From Mesodorylaimus sp. YZB2_4 (taxonomy: Eukaryota > Nematoda > Enoplea > Dorylaimida > Dorylaimidae): a stretch of DNA of 64,000 nucleotides. Made by a program: the position numbers and the translations under genes. The DNA lies in the NCBI GenBank assembly GCA_030248295.1, contig JASANH010001467.1:59396-123395 (forward strand). Direction: 5' to 3'. How positions within the stretch are numbered: position 1 is the first letter of the stretch; every line of letters begins with the position of its first letter. Below, one piece after another: positions 12,396 through 23,580 of the stretch. The notes beneath the pieces are model-generated. The model was not told the origin of the DNA and did no database searches. It saw nothing but the letters and a program-made list of their open reading frames with translations.

Positions 12396-12710
12396 CTTGA
12401 CCTTCACCTCGATGGTACGAAGTGAGTCCCCTCCACAGCCTGGCGTGCAAGGTGGGTGAGCAAGGTTTTTTACCGACCTCTGCCGACGGGTTTGAGCCCG
12501 AAACAAATCCTTGCTAGTGCTAGGATGGATGGAACTGCTACTGTACTCACTAACATGGCCGCCATACATGTTTTTGCGGAAGTGATTCTGAATCTGTCCG
12601 CGTAAGTGATCAGTCATCAGAGAGCACATTCATGCAGGTAAAACAATTTTATGGCATAAATACTGAGCATATGCAATTTATGGATTGCAATCGACACGAC
12701 AGAAACCAAA

Positions 12711-14427
12711 TTAGCATCTGTTACAACTTTTCGGGCAGACTGATCCGTATGTAGCGCAGTCGATACACGCCGTCCATCCGCAGTTCGTCGACCTATCCTT
12801 GCATGCTAAACAAAACGTTGACGTAGTCCATGTAGGTGCAGCACATGACTAGACTTACTCGGCGATTTGCAGTACATTCTGTTCACTAAGGAGGCATCAG
12901 TGGCGGCCATCTTGGTTCCCATCCCCATCCTGGGCAAGTAGTAGCTGGAATATGAAACTGTAGTCATGACTGGCTTTCTCGAGTCCAAGGCGCCGACCTG
13001 AAATGCAGTCACGGACGACATATGGTTGTGAGTGGTTTCGTAGGGATACACTTACGTATGCATCGTAGATCATAATGGATAAGGGATCAAAGGGGGCGCA
13101 ATATGGATTATGATCGCGGGGATCGTCTTTGTTGTATACGTCTACGGATTGGGGGTCCACGTTATTCCAATCAATGTTCAGGTACCTGTCTCTGTCGTAG
13201 CGAGTGTGCTCGTGCACAAAACCGAGTGAATGCAGCGCCTCGTGCACAACAACTCCTTGTAAGGTCTAGTGAAAATGGGCAGTCAGACAGGTAAGACCAC
13301 GTTAATCTGGTGGCTTACCGATTTACAAATGGAACTGTCAAAGTTGATGTAGACAGCGTTGTAGTTTCCTTGATAGCCGACATCAGCCCAGCCGCACCTG
13401 CAGCAAAAGAATGTGTATGCCCTATCTTGTTCTACGCGCGATGCAGTCGGAAAAAGGAAGATGCCTCCGATACTTACGTCCCAGCGTCAGTGTCGGATGG
13501 AGTCTTGACAAATTCCATAACCGGATATTTCCACCCCTCCACAAACTTCAGGCAGGTGGAGCTAGAAATTGACTGCAAGGCATTTCTGACGATTGTTGCT
13601 TGTGAGCTGCTGATTGTTCTGGGGTTTATATAGAAGTTGATTGTGGTAGTTGGCCATTTGTTTCCACCGTAGTAATCTAAGGCTAGCATGTCACCACGCT
13701 TCTGTCGGTCGGCAGTTCCAGTCAGGGGATTGTAAGCGACTGAATCAACGTCGACCAAAGGAACTTCTCCGATTTCTTCTGTGTCCACGATCCCTTCCGT
13801 TCTGCTGATAATTCTGTCCAACTGTTGCTCATTGAGCAACATGTCACCGCCGAATAAACCATTGTCATGCGGGTCCACCTGCCAAGGAGAAACATAAGAA
13901 AAGGATCACATGGGAAAGGAGGACGACTTATGTACATCACCAAGGCCGTTCAGCTGAAATAAGGCCTTCTTGGCCTTGTAGGCTTTCTGGAATCTTCTCT
14001 CGACCTCATCATCACCTAAACCCTTTTTTCGACCATCGCCCTTGTCACCTTTGAGTGCTTCCTTGACAGCATTGCGATTCTTCTTCTGACGATCACTATT
14101 TTCTTTGCATTTACCTTTACCGCGGCAGCTCTTCCATGTTGTCTAAAAGGGATTGAATGTATAAGTATAAAGAGACCACACAGATTTTTGTACGCAGCCT
14201 ACCTGCAAAGCACCAAGTGCATCATCAGTCAGGTGACGTTGATCACCGCGATAGCTGTTCCATTTGCCGCGGCCAACACCCTTGCCCACTCCTCCTATAT
14301 CAAGAGGTCCGTTGCCTTTTCCTCCACGACCACCGCCATTGCCTCCGTTGGGTGGGGGTGCCGCGCAGAGGCATATCAGTCCATAAGTTACTATCACTTG
14401 TAGTAGACAAGCGGTGAGGCGGTCCAT
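12711..14427 (-). CDS. astacin metalloprotease with Gly-rich N-terminus and C-terminal ShKT domain
   Basis: Secreted zinc endopeptidase. Seven exons join in phase: 14427-14203, 14142-13936, 13878-13478, 13397-13319, 13265-13056, 12997-12859 and 12805-12711, giving 451 residues. Order: signal peptide; APPPNGG and a Gly-rich segment to about residue 58; a Lys/Arg-rich propeptide; FGGD (153-156), the astacin aspartate-switch motif; a furin-like RQKR at 202-205; the catalytic domain with zinc site HEALHSLGFVHEH (His312, His316, His322, general base Glu313); the Met-turn; and a six-Cys ShKT domain at 422-451. ShKT tails on astacins are typical of nematode NAS proteases. Odd: the Met-turn reads SIMIYD (367-372) instead of the usual SxMHYG, although Met and the metal-proximal Tyr are kept. 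The signal peptide and Gly-rich start match the neighbouring Gly-rich secreted proteins. Confidence 0.85.
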
Positions 14428-14477
14428 AATTATTGGACTGATTGGTGGAACTGTAGGAGGGAAAGGAAAGAAGCGCA

Positions 14478-14504
14478 ATATATACAGTTATGAAAAACTA
14501 GTTT
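14478..14504 (-). promoter_or_regulatory. TATA box and AAACTAGTTT element of astacin gene
   Basis: On the minus strand a TATATAT run (14484-14478) lies 51 bases before the ATG. Eleven bases further upstream is AAACTAGTTT (14504-14495). The same pair occurs before the three glycine-rich genes of the cluster. Confidence 0.5.
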
Positions 14505-15873
14505 CGTTCCTGTCTTGGATCGCTTTTCGACTTTCTTGCGTCGTGAACTACTTGCCTTAAAAGGACGACAAACATTTTCAATGCGCCATCGGCCTAACAG
14601 AAAATGATAAACGCAATCCTGTAGGCTGTTTACCATTTTTGAATTTGTGGGAGATCCTGTTCAAATAGAATCCAGTTCATTTCTGAGGTCACTGCTGTGC
14701 ATTGTCAATACCTGCCAGTTCATGTACGGTAGAACATCGGCCCAACTTCTCAACAAAAAGTTCAGGGCGTTGCTACAGAGTAAGAAAACTGGCTTTTTGA
14801 GACAAAGACCACGTGAGATCCGAAGAGAGTTGCTGCTGTAGACGAGTTCGGCATGTCACATGTCTGATGATATCGCACGCACATATGCACTTGCACTAAT
14901 GTGAGAACTGAAGAATATTTTCTATGCTTTGGAAATAGGCACGAGGCCCCGACACCAATGCAGTTAGCATGGAACAGGAGCACTCAACCTGAAGAGAACA
15001 GCGAGAACTTCAAAGTGCCTAACACCACGAGAGGCTGTAGAGTGCGCGAGACACCATACGCACTGGCAAGTTGCAGCTGCTTCTGACAATGTAGTCAGGC
15101 ATTACTGACAATGAAATGACCGATCTTATGTGTGTTAACACAATGGTCACATGACCTGTTCGTTCGACTGATGGTCTCAGACTATTTTGCAAGGCTTAAG
15201 TATTTTAAACTGCGAGTATCGAGTACCTGACAAGACAAGACCTTGTCAGGTAGCGGGAGTCATAAGAGACCAGCAGAAATTCGCTCAATCCTTGGAAGAC
15301 GCCAAAAAATGTAGATTTGAACTGGATTTAAAAAATCTAGAAGCTAGTCGTATATCTGTCGCTGTAATAGCGCAGGAACCCAATAGAGGTAAGCTGTCCA
15401 CGACCGGCGATCAAGCGCAGCAATTTTCTGTCGCGATATCCAGCCGATCAGACCGCAAAACTATCATACGACATCATAAAAATAATATAAAATGTTTTGA
15501 ACCAAGAATTTTTGCTCAAAAAACCATAAGATGACAAGTGAATCAGCCATAACGTTACCAAGACGATACTGGCGATTTATTGAACGAGCTAGACACTTGT
15601 TCAACCGCTGTGACTTTACAGAATGCGCGTATGTGCACACTTCAGTTCTCCCACCTCCTCGCGATAAAATACGTATTATTAAGACTGGACTAACTATTTT
15701 TAGCTCACTTGTCTTTTGTAAAAGGGGCTATGCGCTCACAGTTCTGAAAAATGAAGCTGTTCCCAGTTAACATCAAGACCTAACCTTACACATTTTTCTA
15801 TCGAAAGTTTTACATAGACTGTAAACACAAATTACAAGTACTACTTTCCATTCCACTATGATTTGCATAGGAT
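14505..15873. other. intergenic; possible unassigned exon near 15.2-15.4 kb
   Basis: Mostly featureless. A plus-strand frame at about 15200-15392 (including RDQQKFAQSLEDAKKC) ends at a GTAAGC donor-like site after PNR and has plausible protein composition. I found no partner exon or family match, so I do not call a gene. Confidence 0.3.
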
Positions 15874-17199
15874 TCAGTTGAAACCGCCGCCTGGTCCTCC
15901 TCTGCCGCCTCCGTTTCGACCACCGTCGCCGCGTCTACCTCCGCCTGTTTCAGAGTTTCCGCCATCTCCACCAGGCCAACTGCCGTCTTGTCCACCAAAC
16001 TGAGGACCTCTACCATCGCCGCCTGGTCCGTTGTTGCCGCCCCCGCCTGGTCCATTAAACGGAGGTCCGCCACCGCCGCTTTGTCCATTTCCACCACCTG
16101 GTCCGTTAAATGGAGGTCCACCACCGCCGCCTTGCCCGTTGCCACCACCTGGTCCGTTAAATGGAGGTCCACCACCGCCGCCTTGCCCGTTGCCACCACC
16201 TGGTCCGTTAAATGGAGGTCCACCACCGCCTCCTTGCCCGTTGCCACCACCTGGTCCATTAAACGGAGGTCCGCCACCGCCGCTTTGTCCATTGCCACCA
16301 CCTGGTCTGTTAAATGGAGGGCCGCCGCCGCCGCCTTGTCCGTTGCCTCCATCTTGTCCTCCACCTGGTCCGCCAAATGGGGGCCCGCCACCGCCGCCTT
16401 GTCCTCCACCTGGTCCGCCAAATGGGGGCCCGCCACCGCCGCCTTGTCCTCCATTTGGCCCGTTAAATGGAGGTCCACCACCGCCTCCTTGTCCGTTGCC
16501 TCCACCTTGTCCTCCACCTGGTCCGCCAAATGGGGGCCCGCCGCCGCCGCCGCCTTGTCCTCCACCTGGTCCGCCAAATGGAGGTCCGCCACCGCCGCCT
16601 TGCCCACCACCACCTTGTCCTCCACCTGGTCCGCCAAATGGGGGCCCGCCGCCCCCGCCTTGTCCTCCACCTGGTCCACCAAATGGGGGTCCGCCACCGC
16701 CGCCTTGTCCTCCACCTGGTCCGCCAAATGGGGGCCCGCCGCCGCCGCCTTGTCCTCCACCTGGTCCACCAAATGATGGTCCGCCACCGCCGCCTTGTCC
16801 TCCACCTGGTCCGCCAAATGGAGGTCCGCCACCGCCGCCTTGCCCACCACCACCTTGTCCTCCACCTGGTCCGCCAAATGGGGGCCCGCCGCCCCCGCCT
16901 TGTCCTCCACCTGGTCCACCAAATGGGGATCCGCCACCGCCGCCTTGTCCTCCACCTGGTCCGCGAAATGGAGGTCCGCCACCGCCGCCTTGCCCACCAC
17001 CACCTCCGTTTTGCCCGCCGAAAGGAGGTCCTCTACCGAATGGTGGTCCTTCACCATCACCTCTACCGAATGGGGGCCCTCTACCACCACCGTTTCCAAA
17101 TGGAGGTCCACCTCCTCTGCCATTGCCTCGGCCAGGAGGTGGTGCAACAGAAATGCCCACTAGCACGCATACTACCACAAAGTGGGAAAGTCGTGCCAT
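15874..17199 (-). CDS. glycine-rich secreted repeat protein (GGGGGPPFGGPGGGQ type)
   Basis: A single exon of 441 residues. The signal peptide (MARLSHFVVVCVLVGISV) is followed by APPPGRG and a mature chain almost entirely Gly, Pro, Phe and Gln. It comprises a 15-residue unit GGGGGPPFGGPGGGQ and variants with GNGQ and FNGPGG, encoded by a degenerate 45-bp minisatellite, and it ends in GGPGGGFN. The composition resembles structural matrix, silk-like, eggshell or cuticular secretions, but no named family is recognised. TATAAAT lies 59 bases before the ATG. The opposite strand is also open because the repeat lacks stop codons in most frames. The signal peptide, stop position and paralogy with the next genes show that the minus strand is the coding one. 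Confidence 0.75.
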   Translation of the reverse strand: MARLSHFVVVCVLVGISVAPPPGRGNGRGGGPPFGNGGGRGPPFGRGDGEGPPFGRGPPFGGQNGGGGGQGGGGGPPFRGPGGGQGGGGGSPFGGPGGGQGGGGGPPFGGPGGGQGGGGQGGGGGPPFGGPGGGQGGGGGPSFGGPGGGQGGGGGPPFGGPGGGQGGGGGPPFGGPGGGQGGGGGPPFGGPGGGQGGGGQGGGGGPPFGGPGGGQGGGGGGPPFGGPGGGQGGGNGQGGGGGPPFNGPNGGQGGGGGPPFGGPGGGQGGGGGPPFGGPGGGQDGGNGQGGGGGPPFNRPGGGNGQSGGGGPPFNGPGGGNGQGGGGGPPFNGPGGGNGQGGGGGPPFNGPGGGNGQGGGGGPPFNGPGGGNGQSGGGGPPFNGPGGGGNNGPGGDGRGPQFGGQDGSWPGGDGGNSETGGGRRGDGGRNGGGRGGPGGGFN

Positions 17200-17257
17200 C
17201 TGCGCACTCTTACGATTCGAAATTTACGTACTGCCTTACCCTGTGTTTGAGCACCCA

Positions 17258-17288
17258 ATTTATACCCCTTCCATTTGGGAACTAGTTT
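17258..17288 (-). promoter_or_regulatory. TATA box and AAACTAGTTCC element of Gly-rich gene 1
   Basis: Minus-strand TATAAAT (17264-17258), preceded 14 bases upstream by an AACTAGTTCC-type element (about 17288-17278). The arrangement matches the other members of the cluster. Confidence 0.55.
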
Positions 17289-17339
17289 TTCACCTCGTCA
17301 TTTAGGAACTTTTCGTTTTAAATAAAAGCATCATAAATG

Positions 17340-17560
17340 GTTGAGGCCCTTTGTCCCGGATTTACGCAAGATATAGCCCCGTCCTTGAGCTTCCCATATG
17401 TGGGCGTATTTTCCTTATTACAAACCAGTCCGCCTATTCAAGCAAGCTTGACTACAGCCTCCATTCTTCCCATAATCTTTTATCATTGCGCGGCATCTTC
17501 GAAATTTACAAAACATTGCTACGAGTACTGGCAACTTGTGCATAAAACAGCCGTGAGTGT
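17340..17560 (+). repeat. diverged segmental duplicate of 24645-24830
   Basis: It shares with 24645-24830 the ordered strings CGTATTTTC, CCACTC/CAGTCCGCC, and CATTCTT(T)CC(C/G)TAATCTTTTATCATTG, then GCGGCATCTTCGAAATTTACAAA against a similar stretch. It lies just upstream of Gly-rich gene 1, so it may be a remnant of the duplications that spread the cluster. Confidence 0.55.
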
Positions 17561-18872
17561 TTGTGCAACTAATGAATGACGCAACCTGTAGCCCACGCGG
17601 TAGGCCTGCTGACTTCGAACACAGCGAAAAACAAAAGATAGTCATGTGCTTACTTGGCATCACATTCCTCTTTCTCCCTGTTTGTACAGAATCATCTAGT
17701 TAGACAAACCTAACTAGTTTCATGCTAAAACTGAAAATTGATCTCTCGCATTACGTGTTTGAGAATTATAGATCTTTACGGTGAAGCAAGTTCATGTTTT
17801 GTTTTGTGCGAATCCATATTCAAGGCATAGCCCGCAGGAAATAAAAGAGCCGCCTTTTCTTGCCTTGCCAATGTTATTCGACTTCTTATATCTAAGCTAA
17901 GTCTTGCAAACACCTCAGCTCCCTTCTTGATAAATATGTAGTATCTCGGAATATAGCGCTGTACCACCCAATTGGATACTACTCGAGAGTCGAGGCAGCG
18001 GCACAGTATACTGTAGTTCTACGGTTGAGGTACAGGTAACGGGGCTGTACAACGATATGGCAACGAAGTAACACAGACCCCGCGATCAGTAAACGTCCAA
18101 AAAGGTTGTGCAATATTAAATGACATCGTAAATGCGGGATGACTTATCATAAAGGCAGAATATTTACATTATTGTTAGCGAATCGGCCGATCATTAACCT
18201 CCGTGGCACCTGAACACTTTTGATTAGAACGGCTTGTTCGAAGTTTGCTCATAAGCATGTAAATGCTGCTCATTGTACCTACAGAAGGTTTTGGCCATTA
18301 GAGAAGGTGATGTGGTTGGCTGCATCCGCCTTAGACACGGAGCAATATGTGCAGCTGCCAGCCGAAGTACCACTTGACTTGCTTGGTCAATCAATACGAG
18401 CTGCATGCGAGGCAGAAACTCGTCGGGTTTGGGAACTTTCTTTATTCACTGTCACCCCTCTGTCCTTGCCGTAATGTCTACTTCAAGGTCAGAGCTCATC
18501 GGCAGTTTGAGGCACGCAGAGCATGAATGCGCAAAGTAACAGTGCTGATTTTATCAGACTAGGCTATACAAGTTGCATTTAAACTCCGAGTGTAGTGTAT
18601 ATTCTCCCATTCAAATGCTGATAGGACGCTATTGGCACCCTAGCTGTGTTCATGCAATATCTTTAAGCCCGATTCAAAAGCTCAAAAACCTTGAGGAAGG
18701 GATAGCAATCATTTGCAGCAAGCATTTTTTTGCATGGAGATATATTTCAGAAAGTAGGGTACATCGAGACTAGCACACACTGGTACATGCTAATCGCAAC
18801 TCAAAATCAGTGCAAAAACGCTGTGAAAACATGCTCCCGTTCTCTTATGACCCTAATGAAGAAACTTCTGTG
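17561..18872. other. intergenic, nothing recognised
   Basis: Between Gly-rich genes 1 and 2. The short open frames here have no signature or splice partners. Confidence 0.4.
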
Positions 18873-20081
18873 TCACTTTCCTCCTGGACCACCTCCGCCT
18901 GGACCTCCGCCGCCTGGCCCACCACCTGCTCCACCACCACCACCTCCTGGCCCGCCGCCGCCTGGTCCTCTGCCACCACCACCAGGTCCTCCACTGCCTG
19001 GTCCTCCGCCATCTCCTGGGCCACCACCCACAGGTCCGCCACCGCCTGGTCCGCCGCCTCCTGGTCCGCCACCTCTTGGTCCGCCACCTCCTGGTCCGCC
19101 ACCTCCTGGTCCGCCACCTCCTGGTCCGCCACCTCCTGGTCCGCCACCTCCTGGTCCGCCACCTCCTGGTCCGCCACCTCCTGGTCCGCCACCTCCTCCT
19201 GGTCCGCCACCTCCTCCTGGTCCACCGCCGCCTGGTCTGCCACCCCCTCCTGGTCCGCCACTGCCTGGTCCACCGCCGCCTGGTCCGCCACCTCCTCCTG
19301 GTCCGCCACTGCCTGGTCCACCGCCGCCTGGTCCGCCACCTCCTCCTGGTCCGCCACTGCCTGGTCCTCCGCCACCGCGTCCTGGTCCGCCGCCGCCTGG
19401 TCCGCCACCTCCTGGTCCGCCACCTCCTGGTCCGCCACCTCCTGGTCCGCCACCTCCTGGTCCGCCACCTCCTCCTGGTCCGCCGCCACCTGGTCCGCCA
19501 CCTCCTCCTGGTCCTCCGCCACCACGTCCTGGTCCGCCGCCGCCTGGTCCGCCACCTCCTGGTCCGCCACCTCCTGGTCCGCCACCTCCTGGTCCGCCAC
19601 CTCCTCCTGGTCCGCCGCCACCTGGTCCGCCACCTCCTCCTGGTCCACCGCCGCCTGGTCCGCCACCTCCTCCTGGTCCGCCACTGCCTGGTCCTCCGCC
19701 ACCACGTCCTGGTCCGCCGCCGCCTGGTCCGCCACCTCCTGGTCCGCCACCTCCTGGTCCGCCACCTCCTGGTCCGCCACCTCCTCCTGGTCCGCCACCT
19801 CCTCCTGGTCCGCCACCTCCTGGTCCGCCACCTCCTCCTGGTCCGCCGCCACCTGGTCCGCCACCTCCTCCTGGTCCACCGCCGCCTGGTCCGCCACCTC
19901 CTCCTGGTCCGCCACTGCCTGGTCCTCCGCCACCACCTCCTGGTCCGCCGCCGCCTGGTCCTCCGCCACCTGGTCCACGATCACCAAGGCCATCACCAGG
20001 CCTTCCACCTCTACCAGGAGGAGGTGCCACAGAACCGTATATTAGAACACAGATAATGACTAAACTGAATAGTCGAGTCAT
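18873..20081 (-). CDS. glycine-rich secreted repeat protein (GGPGGG type)
   Basis: A single exon of 402 residues from the ATG at 20081 (another ATG directly before it at 20084). The signal peptide (MTRLFSLVIICVLIYGSV) is followed by APPPGRGGRPG and roughly 360 residues of GPGGGG/GGPGGGG hexa- and heptapeptides with rare Arg, Ser, Asp and Val. It ends GGPGGK. The 18- and 21-bp repeat units are nearly homogeneous, implying recent expansion or gene conversion. An upstream in-frame ATG at 20132 overlaps the TATA box and is therefore unlikely to be used. The signal sequence is almost identical to that of the broken copy at 26.1-27.2 kb and related to those of Gly-rich gene 1 and the astacin. Likely an extracellular structural protein; the family is not recognised. 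Confidence 0.75.
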   Translation of the reverse strand: MTRLFSLVIICVLIYGSVAPPPGRGGRPGDGLGDRGPGGGGPGGGGPGGGGGGPGSGGPGGGGGPGGGGPGGGGGPGGGGPGGGGGPGGGGPGGGGGPGGGGGPGGGGPGGGGPGGGGPGGGGPGRGGGGPGSGGPGGGGGPGGGGPGGGGGPGGGGPGGGGGPGGGGPGGGGPGGGGPGGGGPGRGGGGPGGGGGPGGGGPGGGGGPGGGGPGGGGPGGGGPGGGGPGGGGPGRGGGGPGSGGPGGGGGPGGGGPGSGGPGGGGGPGGGGPGSGGPGGGGRPGGGGPGGGGGPGGGGGPGGGGPGGGGPGGGGPGGGGPGGGGPGGGGPGGGGPRGGGPGGGGPGGGGPVGGGPGDGGGPGSGGPGGGGRGPGGGGPGGGGGGAGGGPGGGGPGGGGPGGK

Positions 20082-20130
20082 CATGGGCGCACGTAAAATG
20101 GAAAGTAAAGCAGATGGTTCTGAGCATCCC

Positions 20131-20153
20131 ATTTATAGGACTAGAACCAGTTT
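20131..20153 (-). promoter_or_regulatory. TATA box and AAACTGGTTC element of Gly-rich gene 2
   Basis: Minus-strand TATAAAT (20137-20131) lies 50 bases before the ATG, with AAACTGGTTCT (20153-20143) six bases further upstream. Confidence 0.55.
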
Positions 20154-20885
20154 ATCCCGAAGTTCATCATCGAGCCATTTCATCTTCCCGCAGCTGCCTT
20201 TGTTTCGCCTTGAAAGGAGGACATTGAACTGTGCTCATTTCTGATTTTGTTACTGGATTTCAAACAATTGGTTATCCCATTTATCATGAGCAGCCTACAT
20301 CCAGTTGAAACTAGTCTCGCAGTGCGCCTAGGTCAGACTGTAAATGTCATACCTACTGTTCCTTGTCGTATTTTGTCATGAGTCTGGACTGAAGGTTCAA
20401 CGCTGCTTAGTGAAACAGGACAAGGATGCACTTATTGAAAGAGAGTCAAAACGATAAGCCAAGGTTGTCTTTTCTTACGCGTTCACGTGCATTGGCAGTT
20501 TGCCTGGGTGCACGCAAAGGACGTTTACATCAGAATCTGTTAGAGCGATGAGTTTGATGTGTAACATAACTTTCAACCCGGTTTTCCTAATCGTAAGTGC
20601 TACGTCGTACGTAATCATAATGACAACCACAGGGCGCCTGCACAGAGCGAGTGAAAGTCAAAAGTCATGCTGCAACCCTTAGCCCTCATTGCATAAGCAA
20701 AATACCAGCAGGCTGAAGTAGCTCAGAATATACGAACAGTCCGTTGCCACTGTGCAATTAAAACCCCCTAAAGTGGCCTAATAGGTCGAAAGGTGACCAG
20801 AGCATTTCATTGACCTGTTGTGCGATGGTGTAACTTGATCCTTGCAGCAAAGTTCGCGAAACATCGCGTTAGGTCGGTCGGCTAG

Positions 20886-20943
20886 GATAGCGGACACGAT
20901 AGCATACGGCTCGGCCAGCCATGAACGCTGGAGGGCGTTTGTA
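20886..20943 (+). repeat. dispersed repeat, copy 1 (pair with 21607-21660)
   Basis: It begins AGCGGACACGATAGCATACG and ends GAACGCTGGAGGGCGTTTGT, and is almost identical to 21607-21660 apart from a short variable middle. The conservation extends little beyond these ends. Confidence 0.7.
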
Positions 20944-21539
20944 AAAACCGTATCTCCTTCCACAAGTTATAATTATCAAAGGATTATTATATCTTGTGTT
21001 CTTGATTCCTGGGACATGTGCGCACCCTTCCAGAATAGTGCACACCACTTAAACTCGAAGACGGATTGCTTTTTTTCATATGCCGTATTTTTTTTAAAGC
21101 AGCTCGCTAGTGTCGGGGCGCCAGGGGTGGAAGGGAGGAGCAGACGCGTTTTACCGATGTGCTTGTGTTTTGTTCAATGGCTCATTATCAGAAGACCGAG
21201 TCTGTCCTGTCTGCTTGCAAGGGTAGCACATATCTGCAATAGTGAATTGCTGATGATATCTGTCAACAGAAGTAGTGAATTTCGGTTGGGCGTACATACC
21301 CGAAGCATAAGATGAGGTTTCGGTTGCAAATATTATTCAGTCTCTCTCGGGCCTCGGACCTCATATCTTTGTCTCTGTCTCTGTTTCTAAAGCATCCTTC
21401 AAGCCTTTTGATTTCTTATGCTGAATGCCGCTACACAGTTCATCCATCTCCGTCTTCGGTCTCTGTCTCCATTCTCTCCGTCATGACTTTTTAACAAAAG
21501 GCATTTCATTATGCGCAAGTTGAGTAGTGGCAGGTACAC

Positions 21540-21665
21540 CACAGTCTTATCCAAGGTGAGTTAACGAAAAGAGAAATTTCGAATCGCGAAAGGTCCGTCA
21601 CAATAGCGGACACGATAGCATACGGTGCTTAGCCAGCCATGAACGCTGGAGGGCGTTTGTACCGT
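21540..21665 (+). repeat. dispersed repeat, copy 2, with flank shared with 28.4 kb
   Basis: It contains the second copy of the 55-60-bp repeat. Its left flank (GGTGAGTTAACGAAAA then AAATTTCG) matches 28430-28460 (GGTGAGTTCACGAAAA then AAATTTCG). GCTTAGCCAGCCATGAA also matches GCTTAGCCGACCATGAA at about 28496. The three loci are therefore members of one family. Confidence 0.55.
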
Positions 21666-23323
21666 GGCAGAACTATAGCAACTCACGCTGCGAAAAGCCC
21701 GGGTATTGCTTCAAAATAAGAAAACTAGTTGGTTGGAGCCCGGGTCAGGAGGCTATGATGACTCTCAATTCGTTTTGTGTCGTATTCTGATGGTATTGCA
21801 GGCACATGTGCGTGACATTCACAGCAAGCATATAGGAATACTGTATATCGCCGTAAACCCTCACTTGTTACCCTAGAGGAATAGGATTTTAAACGGGGCT
21901 GACCGTATACGTGCCTCCAGTATAATAAGGCCGCTATCTACTATCTGTTTTCTTTGGGAAGGCACACGCGGCACAATGCGGAACGTCGGGGGCGTGTATG
22001 TGGTTGGGGCTTGCGAATGTAGCGTTTATTCACACGCACCAACAACGATGAGTCCAAAAACGAGACTGCCCAAGCCCCAGGACAGACTACGGGTCCGCTC
22101 GGGTCGGCCGCCGTCCAGCCCCGCCCCTGCCTTAGGGCGAAGGGGGTTGGCGACGGTGAGACCCCTAGAGGAACCGACGGCTGGCCCACATGTATATTCC
22201 CAAAGCAGGTTTATGTACTTACCATAATAACCATATGCAGGCCCTATTAATTAGCACTTCTTTTGATAACAATAAAACGGGTGGACTGACAAAATTTTTG
22301 CTGTTTAGGCTGGATGTACATATCTATGACGTGTGTAGGTACTCAGATTTTCACACAAGTTTCACTACCATCCCCACGATAATACAAAAAAGAGGGTACA
22401 GGATTTAAAAGGGGCCGACTGCAGTGATTATAGCAAAGACTATAGCAAAGATTCACGGTATGACTTCTCTCGTTTCTTATTGCTCCAAAGATGGTCATAC
22501 TGACACAAGATAAGCTCCTTCCAATTTTGTTCGCAAGCCAAGCCCTGCGGCTGGGGGAAGAGTGGCTAGAACCTGGCATTGTGACCCGGAATGCAACACA
22601 AGCTGTCAGGAAGTTCGCCCACTGGATCAGGTTTCACCAAGCTCCAAGCAATACAAGTCACACGTTCACGAGCTACAAGCTCACAACTTACAAGTCCACA
22701 AGCGACTCGAGTTTCACCAAAGTGAATATAATCCATGGACAACCTCCTAGAGTTTCAAGATTTTTTCCAAGAGCACGTAGGACGACTACGAGCAATTAGG
22801 TTTCATGAACTTACAAGCTATCAGAAAAAGTGGGAGGAGACTCGTAACTTGTGCAGAATTTTCTAGGAGTCAGAACGTGACTGGTAGGACTTGTAGCATT
22901 GCTGGTTTTCGTCCATGCTATGTTTCTGCTATGGATTCCTTTCATTTCGCCTTTTGGCAGGTCAGTGATTATGGGAACCAGAATTTGTCTGCCCTGCGAA
23001 AGGGGCCTTACTTATCAAAGCACCTTGCCCCCCTCACCTTCCGAAAAATCAATGTGCTGCAGCCTTTTGAATTTTGACTCCTTTACGAGTTGTGCCTTGA
23101 TCTTTCACAAGTCGCTCTCTACGAATATGTTCTAAGTTGCCGTATGTTCAAGGTTGCCGACTGTCCTAGGTTTCCGACCAATGGTCATCTACTGTACAGT
23201 ATACAAAGTGTGATGCGCAAGTACATTATAGCCCTCCCGTGCTGTTATGCATTATTACCCAACAAAACTCGAGCTACTTACGAAATGCTCTTTTAGTCGA
23301 TTCGAAAGGATGTCACTAATCTG

Positions 23324-23580
23324 ATGGGAAATCTAGGAAATTTGCACACAGTCTTGCTTGACTTCGAAGCTGGTGCACATGAAGCAGTGAGGGCCCAGCT
23401 TGGAGTCGTCATTGGGCTGCACGTTTTTTTTGGGCAGTGTCTTATCAGTAGGCTGGATGGATGGCCTGAGATTCAGCGTCATTTGCATGCTTTGAGACAT
23501 CTTTGGAATAGTGGGGATCACTCGTTGTGACGCTTTGTCATGTACACTACGGAATAGAGAGCTACGGGGAGTCTGTATCA
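23324..23580 (+). mobile_element. degenerate MULE-type transposase fragment
   Basis: The plus-strand frame reads LDFEAGAHEAVRAQ, then GLHVFFGQCL, then a Trp-containing stretch. In MULE transposases the catalytic core has a D-F-E-x-A-x-x-x-A-[IV] block followed about 15 residues later by a C-F-F-H-[FY]-x-Q block. The spacing here fits, but the second block is degraded (H-V-F-F-G-Q). No terminal repeats or longer frame are visible, so this is a dead relic. Similarity judged by eye. Confidence 0.4.

Larger units (their letters stand above)
20154..23320. other. repeat-bearing intergenic sequence
   Basis: No gene supported. It holds two copies of a 55-60-bp repeat (20886-20943 and 21607-21660) and a segment (21540-21665) partly repeated at 28425-28520. 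A 250-base stretch near 22600-22760 is rich in short CACAAG/CTCACA-like direct repeats. Confidence 0.45.

Noticed and set aside
16031..17305. Long plus-strand proline-rich open frame
   Set aside because: Reverse complement of the Gly-rich minisatellite. The minus strand has the signal peptide, TATA box and paralogues.
18845..20008. Minus-strand Asp/Gln/Ala/Val repeat frame
   Set aside because: Alternate frame of the same repeat, without leader or family support.
18730..20244. 504-residue plus-strand proline-rich open frame
   Set aside because: It exists only because the repeat lacks stops. It runs through the signal peptide and promoter of the minus-strand gene.
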